DNA of 14,003 nt from Prevotella sp. UBA5387 (GTDB taxonomy: Bacteria > Bacteroidota > Bacteroidia > Bacteroidales > Bacteroidaceae). Location of the stretch: the NCBI GenBank assembly GCA_002407775.1, contig DHOP01000078.1, positions 1 through 14,003 of the forward strand, given 5' to 3'. Made by a program: the position numbers and the translations under genes. The notes beneath the pieces were generated by a model. That model did no database searches and was not told where the DNA came from. It worked only from the letters and a program-made list of their open reading frames with translations. Below are positions 1 through 7,688 of the stretch, piece after piece; position 1 is the first letter of the stretch, and every line of letters starts with the position of its first letter.

Positions 1-168
1 AATTGCTAATGCATACTTGATCCGACCAATAGGCCAGATTTATTAACACAAATTCGGTGAACTTTGCAATTTTGCTAGTCATGCTTTGGTTGACGGCACT
101 TTAAGGTTATATAAATTATGCTGTTCTCCAAGTCATAGCACAACTTTCGTTCACCGAACTCATATTAA

Positions 169-1812
169 CTAAGGGGCGTTTAAGGACTCGAGATATGTCA
201 GATATGAAGGGTCTGTCCAGCTAAAACATGCATTCCTATACTTAAGAGCATTGAATTCGAGATATATCGCATCTCTACCAAAGTAGAATCTGTACGTTTC
301 GTCTGCTGATATATTTGACCTAAGCCAATAATGGCCGAATATTGACTGATCGATCAGAATAGGTCTCCAACTTGAGAACTTGTCTCCAGCTACGTAACGA
401 CCATTTGCAGGTACAAAGAAATACAAAGAATCATTGACTGGCTTACCTAGCTTAACAATATTCTTAATGTATATATTGGTTGTACCCGGTTGTAGAGTAG
501 GCATTGACGATGGGGCAGGCGTTGGATTGACTAAATAACGCTGCTTTACCCATATTCCTCCCCAGCCTTCAAGCTTGTAGTCAACATCACTTCGAATGAG
601 CCAGTGCTGATCTTTATCCCAATGTACGTCACCGTCACTCATGTACCAGTATACATCTTGCAAACTCGGATTGTATTTATCCAAGTGTGATGCATCTAAG
701 GTTGGTTCGGTATTATAGATGGTATTCCCTTTTTGCAAGAATTCATCTTTGTTCCACTTGGCATTGAAATTGATTGGGACTTGAGCATCCCACATATGAG
801 GGGCCATGCTTAAAATAAGTGGGTTATCCGAAGGAATCACTGTTCCGGGATTATACGCATGTGTGTAAACCGTATTAGGCTTGAATGTTTTGGTATCCAG
901 GTTATAAGAGACGGTAGTTGTGGTAATAGTCCCATTTGTATTTTCCACATTCACCTTGTATGTAACGATGAGAGCGTGGGAGCCTGGAGCTATAACCATA
1001 TAAGAGGCATCTGACGCCTGCGAAAACGTACCCTTAGGGATGGTGAATCCTTGGGTTCCACCAACATTCAACGTGATTTTATTGGATGATTTAGAAGTTA
1101 CTGGCGTAAGCTTGCCACTTGAGTCAATTGTGAATTCACCAGCAATTGGACTAAGAGCATCGCCATCTCTGTCTTCAATGGTGATGGCCAATAACTTCTT
1201 TGTAGGGGTCGTAGTGTCCGAATTGTAGGGCATGAAGCAAATATAGGTAGCTTTATGATTGAGCATAAAGTTAATAGGGAATGTGGAATAATCCCCAACT
1301 ACATTTGCTACGCCACAATCGCCAGCGGCTCCTATGTGTAAACTATTATCAGGTAAATCTTGTGTCTGTGTACTTGCAATTGATACTATATTGGGTCCCC
1401 TTCCATTTGTACCTAGATAGAAGACTGTTTTCGTACTATCTAAAGTAACACCTCTAAAACGAAATTGAGCAGTCGTTCGATCGCCCGAGATCTTCGTCAT
1501 AATACCGATCGAGGAGTTTTGCAAGTTTTTGGATACATGAAGAACGTCTCCCCATGTCCAATAGAATTTAACGGTGTTATATCCGCTATTTGGAAATTGG
1601 CCCGAAAGTGAAGTACGAGTAGCTCCTTGAAAAGGTACATCACCCAATGCTTCCATGTTGGAAGCTACTTGTGTGCCAATTTGAACCACATTATTTTGCT
1701 CCGTATTTTGGTCTAATGCTAAAGATTGGCCATCATCGGTTAAGCTATTATTACAACCCGTAACAAGTCCTAATAATAAAACAAATGAAGAGAAAAATTT
1801 AAACTTTTTCAT
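169..1812 (-). CDS. Secreted lipoprotein, fimbrillin-like, with FISUMP/DUF1566-like C-terminal domain
   Basis: A 547-aa surface lipoprotein. Residues 1-20 form a type II signal peptide: MKK, a hydrophobic stretch, and the lipobox LVTGC with the lipidated Cys at 20. Residues about 60-330 are beta-rich and repetitive (FYWTWGDVLHV, YICFMPYN, a Thr-rich strand region ending NTVYTHAYNPG), which resembles the two-domain fimbrillin/Mfa-like lipoproteins of Bacteroidales. The last 85 residues (YFFVPANGRYVAG, then GHYWLRS, YRFYF and a final aromatic strand) follow the layout of FISUMP/DUF1566-type domains (PA.GYR...GYYWSS...L.F). The likely role is adhesion or a cell-surface structure; no enzyme motif is visible. 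The gene starts 11 nt after the 79-aa gene and is presumably cotranscribed with it. The family call is from remembered patterns, so the lipoprotein part is firm and the fimbrillin part moderate. Confidence 0.8.
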   Translation of the reverse strand: MKKFKFFSSFVLLLGLVTGCNNSLTDDGQSLALDQNTEQNNVVQIGTQVASNMEALGDVPFQGATRTSLSGQFPNSGYNTVKFYWTWGDVLHVSKNLQNSSIGIMTKISGDRTTAQFRFRGVTLDSTKTVFYLGTNGRGPNIVSIASTQTQDLPDNSLHIGAAGDCGVANVVGDYSTFPINFMLNHKATYICFMPYNSDTTTPTKKLLAITIEDRDGDALSPIAGEFTIDSSGKLTPVTSKSSNKITLNVGGTQGFTIPKGTFSQASDASYMVIAPGSHALIVTYKVNVENTNGTITTTTVSYNLDTKTFKPNTVYTHAYNPGTVIPSDNPLILSMAPHMWDAQVPINFNAKWNKDEFLQKGNTIYNTEPTLDASHLDKYNPSLQDVYWYMSDGDVHWDKDQHWLIRSDVDYKLEGWGGIWVKQRYLVNPTPAPSSMPTLQPGTTNIYIKNIVKLGKPVNDSLYFFVPANGRYVAGDKFSSWRPILIDQSIFGHYWLRSNISADETYRFYFGRDAIYLEFNALKYRNACFSWTDPSYLTYLESLNAP

Positions 1813-1823
1813 AATATAATGCT

Positions 1824-2063
1824 TTATTTATTATCATCCCACATATTAGTATCCCATCCGACTCGCTTGAAATCATAGAAAGTTTCATCCTCTGTAGGAG
1901 TTATTTGTTGTGATTTCTTTCCAAAGTTCTCAGAATCTCCACCTCCTGCACCAGCATTGGCAGAATCAGCCAAAGGGCTAATTACCTCCATATTTATAAT
2001 TTCGGTGATAGGCCTAACATAAATCATTCTTTTCTGCTTATATGTGACTCTTGATGTTTTCAT
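1824..2063 (-). CDS. Small 79-aa protein, first gene of the lipoprotein operon
   Basis: A small hydrophilic protein with no signal peptide or membrane helix. It has a basic start (MKTSRVTYKQKRMIYVRP), a segment TEIINMEVISPLADS, a glycine stretch (AGAGGGDSENFGKK) and an acidic, aromatic tail ending WDTNMWDDNK. Many Bacteroidales encode small proteins that open with a Y.(R/K)P.TE(V/I)I..E segment and then a polar tail; their function is not established. It precedes the lipoprotein gene by 11 nt on the same strand, so the two form an operon. The central Gly-Gly-Gly could suggest a processed leader or peptide, but no modification enzyme or dedicated exporter lies nearby, so this is speculation. 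It is probably a real gene because of its position and its recognisable N-terminal pattern. Confidence 0.65.
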   Translation of the reverse strand: MKTSRVTYKQKRMIYVRPITEIINMEVISPLADSANAGAGGGDSENFGKKSQQITPTEDETFYDFKRVGWDTNMWDDNK

Positions 2064-2149
2064 TTCAATAACAATTTACTGATGTTTTTTTCATGCTTTG
2101 CATTTTTTGTAAGCTTTCATATTTATTCCCAGAGTTATCGTCAAGCATG

Positions 2150-2278
2150 TTGATACGATAAGAAGATTGTCCATAAACTATGGCCAAGTTTATTGATACG
2201 ATGAGAAGGTTGCTAAAGAATTAGTGCCAAATTTATTGATACGGAAAATAGATTTCTAAAGAGTTGTGGCCAAGTTTG
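2150..2278. repeat. Three tandem imperfect 43-bp repeats
   Basis: The units are 2150-2192, 2193-2235 and 2236-2278, each beginning TTGATACG and ending CCAA(G/A)TTT. A partial tail of another unit (TCAAGCATG) precedes the first. Read on the minus strand, each unit carries TAAA(C/T)TTGG, or CAAACTTGG in the outermost unit, near a TAnnTTTG promoter box. A TTTAG about 20 nt upstream of two of these boxes could act as the -33 element. The repeats lie between the lipoprotein operon and the divergent AraC gene, so they are candidate regulator sites or tandem promoters. Confidence 0.85.
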
Positions 2279-2294
2279 ATTTAATGCAAATTTA
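2228..2294 (-). promoter_or_regulatory. Candidate promoter boxes for the small protein-lipoprotein operon
   Basis: On the minus strand, TAAATTTG occurs at 2294-2287 and again at 2235-2228. Both match the Bacteroidota -7 consensus TAnnTTTG. The inner box has TTTAG about 20 nt upstream; the outer one lacks a good -33. Either would give a leader of roughly 160-220 nt before the 79-aa gene. The region is AT-rich, so chance matches are possible. Confidence 0.35.
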
Positions 2295-2477
2295 AACAAC
2301 ATATACAAAAAACACACATATAAAAGTTTCTATAAATTATATATTCGTGTCATATGTGTTAAAATTGGGAACTTTTTTTATAGGAAAATAATCAAAAAAA
2401 AAATAATATATTATCTTTATTTCGGATTACCAAGAGAATGAAATTGAGATATTAGTTCCAACATCAAATTGAAATGT

Positions 2478-3347
2478 ATGGACATTTTTTTCATGAAACA
2501 AGCAGACCCCAACTATAAGCCTGATCGTATTGTGCGTGAAGGTTTCGGACTTGTGCGTGGAAAAAAAGGAGAATATGGGATGTTCAACGTCTCGGTACCA
2601 ACTCTTGCTTTTCTTCTTGAAGGTAACATAACCCTCGACTATAACCAACATGTAAAAGATTACTTAGCCAACGGCAATGGTTTCATGTGCGTTTTCCCTA
2701 TGGCTAAATTTCATAGGGTCAAAATGAACGAGGATACCGTTTGCGTATTCTTGTTCATAATTGGTGATAATTTGTCTTTTTGTCGTAGAATACTCACCGA
2801 CGAGTCGCTTCGTAACATGCCAAAGTCTACCAATATCCTTCCCGTGCTTCGTATAGTACCTCAAATCCGGGCCTTCGCTGATCAAATGATGAACTATATT
2901 GACAAGCGAGAACATCTCACTCGGGATATAAGTCCAACTATGCAATCAGGGCTACAAGATCTGCTCATGGCAAACTACACCCAGAATGAACTTCAGCGAC
3001 TTCTCCTCCCTCTCTATTATACCGATGAGTCCTTTTATTTCAAAGTGAGTAAGTTGGCAGAAGAATTCCTAAGCATTGAAGAAATGGCGGCGAGATTAAA
3101 CATGAGTCGCTCAGCATTCTTGAGACGTTTCAAAAGGACTTTCAAACAGACACCTAAACAATGGAGCAGTGAAATAAAAAAAAACATACTCTATCGCGCC
3201 TTGAGAGAGACCAATTTACCATTGGAACAGATTTCTCAAAGACTACATTTCTCTTCACTACAGCACATGAATATCTTTTGTAGGAAAAGCCTCAACAAAA
3301 CCCCTATGTCTATTCGCAAAGGGTCCAGCAAGTACATATCATTGTAG
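2478..3347 (+). CDS. AraC-family transcriptional regulator
   Basis: A protein of about 289 aa. The C-terminal third is an AraC/XylS double helix-turn-helix. The first helix pair is FLSIEEMAARLNMSRSAFLRR (about 197-217), followed by the typical FKRTFKQTPKQW linker. The second pair is LPLEQISQRLHFSSLQHMNIF (about 247-267), ending in RKSLNKTPMSIRK. The N-terminal half is a cupin-like sensing region typical of Bacteroidales AraC proteins. I chose ATG at 2478: the frame stays open to a TTG at 2469, but TTG starts are rare here, and the ATG at 2493 is also possible. It is divergent from the lipoprotein operon across about 410 bp that hold the 43-bp repeats, so it may control that operon. The ligand is unknown. 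Confidence 0.9.
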   Translation: MDIFFMKQADPNYKPDRIVREGFGLVRGKKGEYGMFNVSVPTLAFLLEGNITLDYNQHVKDYLANGNGFMCVFPMAKFHRVKMNEDTVCVFLFIIGDNLSFCRRILTDESLRNMPKSTNILPVLRIVPQIRAFADQMMNYIDKREHLTRDISPTMQSGLQDLLMANYTQNELQRLLLPLYYTDESFYFKVSKLAEEFLSIEEMAARLNMSRSAFLRRFKRTFKQTPKQWSSEIKKNILYRALRETNLPLEQISQRLHFSSLQHMNIFCRKSLNKTPMSIRKGSSKYISL

Positions 3348-3525
3348 CTGACCCAAACATTAAGGGGCTTGTGCTCTGCCTGTTGAACTAAAATACAAAA
3401 ATAAATAAAGTGCTAATCAAGCTATATTCTTCTGATAAATAAATATTTGGATACACAAGATATTACATAACCTGCTTTTTGTTCACAAATTGATTATTGT
3501 AAATTTAAGATAAATCAAATATATT

Positions 3526-3687
3526 ATGAACACAAAACGATTCTTAGGCATATTTGCCCTGGGCATAGCGATAGTCTGTGTGGGCTTTTTCCTTCCATGG
3601 CAAGGAACGATGATAGCTGCCTGTATAGGATTTGCCATAGTTGGTACTTCCTTTTGTCTCGAGAAGGACTACGAACGCTCGGACTAA
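3526..3687 (+). CDS. Small 53-aa membrane protein with two hydrophobic helices
   Basis: A short frame starts at ATG 3526 and ends at TAA 3685-3687. The protein begins MNTKRFLGIFALGIAIVCVG, a basic start followed by a hydrophobic helix (about 6-23). A tight LPWQG turn comes next, then a second hydrophobic helix (about 28-44) and a charged tail CLEKDYERSD. This basic start, hairpin of two helices and charged end is what one expects of a real small inner-membrane protein. A weak promoter (TTTG at 3478-3481, TAAATTTA at about 3499-3506) lies just upstream. It follows the AraC gene by about 180 bp and is probably a separate transcript. Function is unknown. Confidence 0.6.
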   Translation: MNTKRFLGIFALGIAIVCVGFFLPWQGTMIAACIGFAIVGTSFCLEKDYERSD

Positions 3688-3738
3688 AGTTAACCACTTA
3701 CAGCAGCGCAATGATGGATGAGCCAATCAGTAACTTTA

Positions 3739-3776
3739 GGGGGGAATTGCCATTCCCCCAATCACCACTTGGGGTA
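3739..3776 (+). promoter_or_regulatory. Overlapping, mutually exclusive hairpins (terminator or attenuator candidate)
   Basis: GGGGGAAT (3740-3747) pairs perfectly with ATTCCCCC (3752-3759) around a TGCC loop. The same C run with AA (CCCCAA) can instead pair with TTGGGG near 3769-3774. The two helices share the C run, so only one can form. The element lies about 50 nt after the 53-aa gene. There is no U run, so it is not a classic intrinsic terminator. Confidence 0.4.
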
Positions 3777-3995
3777 TAGCTATCCTATTGTGCTCTTGAG
3801 GAAAGGTAATCCGTCCTGTTTTTTCAAGGAATTTCTTTTAGGATTTCACGCATAATCATTAATATACATTTCAATATGGTTGTCAAGTCATGAAATTCAC
3901 AAAAGCTTATATGCTAATTATAATACCATCTAAACCTTAATGAGTAAAGACTAAAAGTTATTTAATCACAAAAGTATGTTTTAAGGATAACAAAT

Positions 3996-4020
3996 AAGGA
4001 GGGCTGTGATAGCTCTCCTT
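3996..4020 (+). ncRNA. Isolated copy of the conserved GUGAU hairpin (array family)
   Basis: AAGGAGGGCT (3996-4005), loop GTGAT (4006-4010) and AGCTCTCCTT (4011-4020) form a 10-bp stem with one G-U pair. It matches the six hairpins at 11597-12848 in stem, loop and flanks (ATAACAAAT upstream, as in the copy at 12822). Unlike those, no TAnnTTTG box with a good spacer is visible upstream; TATGTTTT at 3975 is the nearest. Confidence 0.7.
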
Positions 4021-4348
4021 TATCATTTAATAACGGTGCTTCCCATATTCATCCAAACAGGCATTCTTCACAACCACGATCGTAAGACCTTATTGTTGAA
4101 AGGGCAAGTTGTGGGAGGATACTGACATGACATGGGAAAAACGAACCAGCATGAGAGTATCGAACAATATTCCATGTTTATTATTTGTGTAACTTGTTTT
4201 CTCAATACCATGTCAATTCTTGTTCATCTTAGTAACCCCTATTTATATTGCATTTCATTTTCGATACATATTCTTTTCGAAAGATTTATGTAATATATTT
4301 TCTTTCTTATTGTAACGTTTTTGAGGTTCTATAGAAATATGGCCAGGG

Positions 4349-4356
4349 TACTTTTG
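4349..4356 (+). promoter_or_regulatory. Candidate -7 promoter box for the phosphoesterase gene
   Basis: TACTTTTG fits TAnnTTTG and lies 31 nt before the ATG at 4387, giving a leader of about 25 nt. The nearest TTTG (4320-4323) is about 25 nt upstream, longer than the usual 19-21, so the -33 element is uncertain. Confidence 0.45.
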
Positions 4357-4386
4357 TATCGACTTTTAATATAAACTAACATTTTT

Positions 4387-7341
4387 ATGAAAGAAAATTA
4401 CTTTGTTTCAGGATTCAAGGCGATGACGCACAAATCGTTATTCGCGCTGATGATGGCCTTTTCATTTGCCAACACCGCATTCTCCCAGGTGCAGATCGTG
4501 TACACCTCGGATTCTCATTATGGTATCACGAGGGCTAATTTCCAGGGTGCCACTTCGGTAGATGCACATGTCGTGAATGCCGCATTGGTGAAGACGATCA
4601 ACGGTCTCCCAACCGTAACCTTCCCCTCGGACAATGGGCTCTATGCCGGAAAGACAATCGGCCCGATTGACTATGTAATCAACACTGGTGACATCGCTAA
4701 CAGGATGGAAACATCATCAAGCGTCCAGTCCGCCGCCGCTTCATGGGACCAGTTCAAGATCGACTATCTGGATGGACTTACCTTGACAAATAGCAAAGGC
4801 GAGAAGACTCCGCTCTTGCTACTTCCAGGAAACCATGACGCCACGAATGCCATCGGTTTCTACAAGACCATGTCACCACTCATTGATAAGACTTCGATGG
4901 TGAACATGTACAATATGATGATCAACCCGGCTACTCCTAAGACGGTCGACAATTACGATTATAAGGTTGACAAGGTCAACTATTCCAGAAACATCGGTGG
5001 CGTTCACTTCATGTTTGTCACCTTATGGCCCGATTCGGCCAACCGCATCTGGATGGCTAACGACCTGGCATCGGTAGATAAGAAAATGCCGGTAGTCATC
5101 TTTGTCCATGACCAGCCAGATATCGAGACCAAACACCTTACCAATCCCAACGGAACCCACGATATCAACTCTACGGATAAGTTTGAGAACATGGTGGAGG
5201 AGTTTTGCAAGGATGGCAAAACGGTTAAGGCCTCATCTACCATAGAACAACAAGCCTTTACCGATTTCGTTAAGGCAAACCCAAATATCAAGGCCTATTT
5301 CCATGGCAATTCAAACTACAACGAATACTACACCTACACTGGTCCGGACAATAGCATCGCATTGAGAACGATCCGCGTGGACTCGCCGATGAAAGGTGAT
5401 ATCTCTTCAACCGACGAGACCAAGACTTCCTATCAGGTCATCTCATTGGATACCGTCTCTAAGGTTATGACCGTTCGCGAATGCTTGTGGAATGCCTCTG
5501 CCACCAATGGTGCACCCGTTCAATGGGGCAACACCATCTCTTTCGCATTGAGCATGGCCGATTCTCTCCTGAGCGTGGCAAGTGAGAAATCCGAAGCCAA
5601 CTACACCACTCCTTCATGGACAAAGCTCAAGATGGCTATGAAAGCCGCAAGCCTAAACAAGGACGACGCTTCCGCTAACAGCCTTCAGGCTGCTCTGGAT
5701 GCCTTGAAAGCCAAAGACATGCCATACAACGTGGTGATGTCGTTCAACGGAGCTCCGACCACACAGATGGGCTTTGCCTGGTACACCAATTCAGGAGTCA
5801 ATGGTGGCAAGGTAGAGGTCGTATCAGGAAACTCCACGGATTTTAGTGCACCATTGTTTAGCGTACCTGCAACGAGTGTGGGTTTGAACGATGTCAATTA
5901 CAACGTTTCAGGCAATAACCTTTTGGCCCTGGCCGACATCGCCGACCTATCAAAGAGAAGCTACACAAGCAATAAGGCATTGGTTGCCGGTTTGACACCC
6001 AACACCACTTATTCTTTCCGCGTGGGCAAGGACGGAGCATGGAGCCAGACGGGTACGTTCACAACGGCAAAGGACACCAAGGAGCCATTCTCATTCATCT
6101 ATACCACCGACCCCCAGGCTAAGACGACAGATATGTTTGACATCTCTCAAAGAACGACGCACACCGCTCAAAAAATGTATCCTAACGCCAACTTCTGGTT
6201 GAGTTGTGGTGACTTGATTGAGACTTCTGGTAGTACCAATTCGGAGTGGGAATACGAACAATTCTTCGAGACACAACAGGATATCTTCATGAAGAATCCT
6301 ACCGCCTATATCATTGGTAACCATGACAAGTCGGCAAACAAGAACTTCACCAACCACTTCAACACCCCCACCACTCCATTCGATGATATTCAAACCACTC
6401 CAGGCGCCGTATATTCATTTGTTTACGGAGACGCCCTGTTCATGGCCATGAGTTATGAGGATCAGGGAGTACCTGGATATCTGAATGAGTTGGCCAAATG
6501 GATGAGAGAACAGGTAGCCGCCAATCCAAACGTGAAATGGCGCATAGCCTACTTCCACAAGAACATGTACACTGGTTCAAAGAGCCACCAGAGCGATAGT
6601 GATGGCAAAAACGTGCGTGAGACCATGGGACCTGTGTTCGATGAACTGAATATCGACCTCGCCCTTCAGGGACACGACCACATCTACGAAGTCATGGGCC
6701 CGGTCAAAGCTAAGGCCTTGGTTCCAAACGCCGTTCAGAATCAGCTTACCGTAACTTTCGATGCTCGTGAGAACGTAACCGGAAGATTGAACGGAACATT
6801 CAATGTGATGAACGGAACGCTTTACTTCCTCAACAATTCGGCAGGCAAGAAGAAATATGAGCCACGTAGCGAAGCCGACATGCAAGCCGCAGAGGGCAGC
6901 ATTGGAATGACCAACTACTTCGGTCTCTTTAGTGGACGTTTTGGCCAGAGAGGTCTTCCTACATTTAGCAACATCAATGTGAGCACCGACACTATTACCG
7001 TTAAGACTTACGAGGTAAATGATGCTGGCGAGGCCACGTTGTTCGATTCGTTCAATGTTGTCAAGACACGTAGCTTCGTTACGGGAATCAACAATGCTTC
7101 GGCAGGTGTCAATGCCATCAATTTCTACCCCAATCCAGTCAAGAATTACGCTTACATCACAATGAGCGACTTCCTGAAAGCCAGAGTGGAAATCTATAAC
7201 ATGGCAGGCTCTTTGGTAAAATCCAACATGATCCAGGGATCAGCCCAAATCGACCTGAACGACTTAACCAAAGGCACATACGTGTTGAAGGTAAATGCCG
7301 GCAAGGAAAATAACTATGTCGTGAAGTTTATCAAGCAATAA
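4387..7341 (+). CDS. Secreted protein with two calcineurin-like phosphoesterase domains and a T9SS sorting domain
   Basis: A 984-aa exported metallophosphoesterase. Residues 1-33 are a signal peptide ending AFS|Q; a shorter start at Met13 (4423) is possible. The first phosphoesterase domain (about 35-380) has SDSH (41-44), GD (101-102), GNHD (148-151) and H241, but the final motif is HGNSN (306-310), not GHxH. A helical FIVAR-like spacer covers 390-445. An Fn3-like N-domain of the purple acid phosphatase kind (448-560) precedes a second, complete phosphoesterase domain: TTDPQ (573-577), GDL (608-610), GNHD (644-647), H724 and GHDH (762-765). The last 74 residues (INFYPNPVKNYAYI, VEIYNMAGSLV, LTKGTYVLKV, FIKQ) are a type A T9SS C-terminal sorting domain, so the product is secreted or anchored outside the cell. 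The likely job is phosphate release from extracellular phosphoesters. Base composition is clearly more GC-rich than the flanks. Confidence 0.93.
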   Translation: MKENYFVSGFKAMTHKSLFALMMAFSFANTAFSQVQIVYTSDSHYGITRANFQGATSVDAHVVNAALVKTINGLPTVTFPSDNGLYAGKTIGPIDYVINTGDIANRMETSSSVQSAAASWDQFKIDYLDGLTLTNSKGEKTPLLLLPGNHDATNAIGFYKTMSPLIDKTSMVNMYNMMINPATPKTVDNYDYKVDKVNYSRNIGGVHFMFVTLWPDSANRIWMANDLASVDKKMPVVIFVHDQPDIETKHLTNPNGTHDINSTDKFENMVEEFCKDGKTVKASSTIEQQAFTDFVKANPNIKAYFHGNSNYNEYYTYTGPDNSIALRTIRVDSPMKGDISSTDETKTSYQVISLDTVSKVMTVRECLWNASATNGAPVQWGNTISFALSMADSLLSVASEKSEANYTTPSWTKLKMAMKAASLNKDDASANSLQAALDALKAKDMPYNVVMSFNGAPTTQMGFAWYTNSGVNGGKVEVVSGNSTDFSAPLFSVPATSVGLNDVNYNVSGNNLLALADIADLSKRSYTSNKALVAGLTPNTTYSFRVGKDGAWSQTGTFTTAKDTKEPFSFIYTTDPQAKTTDMFDISQRTTHTAQKMYPNANFWLSCGDLIETSGSTNSEWEYEQFFETQQDIFMKNPTAYIIGNHDKSANKNFTNHFNTPTTPFDDIQTTPGAVYSFVYGDALFMAMSYEDQGVPGYLNELAKWMREQVAANPNVKWRIAYFHKNMYTGSKSHQSDSDGKNVRETMGPVFDELNIDLALQGHDHIYEVMGPVKAKALVPNAVQNQLTVTFDARENVTGRLNGTFNVMNGTLYFLNNSAGKKKYEPRSEADMQAAEGSIGMTNYFGLFSGRFGQRGLPTFSNINVSTDTITVKTYEVNDAGEATLFDSFNVVKTRSFVTGINNASAGVNAINFYPNPVKNYAYITMSDFLKARVEIYNMAGSLVKSNMIQGSAQIDLNDLTKGTYVLKVNAGKENNYVVKFIKQ

Positions 7342-7362
7342 CCTTTAGTTACCTGTTTTTTG

Positions 7363-7411
7363 GGGATATTCAGAATGCCGTAGCCAAGGCTATAGCATTA
7401 CTGGATATCCC
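7363..7411 (+). terminator. Long stem-loop after the phosphoesterase gene
   Basis: GGGATAT at 7363-7369 pairs with ATATCCC at 7405-7411. The inner parts also pair (CAG/CTG, AATGC/GCATT, GTAGCC/GGCTAT), giving about 20 pairs around a very short loop, 22 nt after the stop. A T run precedes it and TTATATTTG follows, so it may terminate in either direction. Confidence 0.6.
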
Positions 7412-7439
7412 TTATATTTGTTTATTATCCAATTGCTGA

Positions 7440-7646
7440 TTTATCCGAGACAATGTTATAAAAGAATACAAAGTCTCAAACGGCCACTATCAATGGTGTA
7501 GCTGTATTCTTCGAATTGTTGGGAACGGCTACCTTACCTTTATTTTGCCTGTTACATGTATTATAGATAAGATTATTCCAGAGAATCGTCGCAACTGTTC
7601 ATATATGTTCAATCAAGAACTTGATGAAGACGAAAGAATTCCTTAA
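7440..7646 (+). pseudogene. Possible gene remnant, open frame without a start
   Basis: A frame of 68 codons is open from just after a TGA to TAA at 7644-7646. The middle reads KEYKVSNGHYQWCSCILRIV and the tail is acidic (NQELDEDERIP). There is no ATG at the beginning and I recognise no family. The amino-acid make-up looks more like protein than random AT-rich DNA, so it may be the end of a lost gene; a chance open frame is equally possible. It lies in the 347-bp gap between the phosphoesterase and the chaperone-toxin operon, which otherwise holds only the stem-loop at 7363-7411. Confidence 0.2.
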
Positions 7647-7688
7647 TAAATATTGTTGAACATCAGTAATGACGTGCAAAGCTACAAG

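Larger units (their letters stand above)
3688..4386. other. Gene-free gap before the phosphoesterase gene
   Basis: About 700 AT-rich bases without a credible gene. It holds the overlapping hairpins at 3739-3776, the isolated GUGAU hairpin at 3996-4020, and the promoter-like box before 4387. TACTGACATGACATG at about 4120-4134 resembles TACTAACATGACATG at about 9464-9478. I see nothing else in it. Confidence 0.6.

Noticed and set aside
53..158. Inverted repeat TTCGGTGAAC / GTTCACCGAA
   Set aside because: Arms are only 10 bp with an 86-nt gap at the window edge; too weak to call a terminator or attachment site.
2150..2278. CRISPR array from the 43-bp repeats
   Set aside because: Units are contiguous, without spacers between conserved repeats, and no cas gene is present.
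2469..3347. TTG start at 2469 for the AraC gene
   Set aside because: An ATG three codons later (2478) is more likely; TTG starts are uncommon and nothing supports it.
4387..7341. Several antisense frames inside the phosphoesterase and lipoprotein genes
   Set aside because: They overlap genes with clear domains and show no features of their own.
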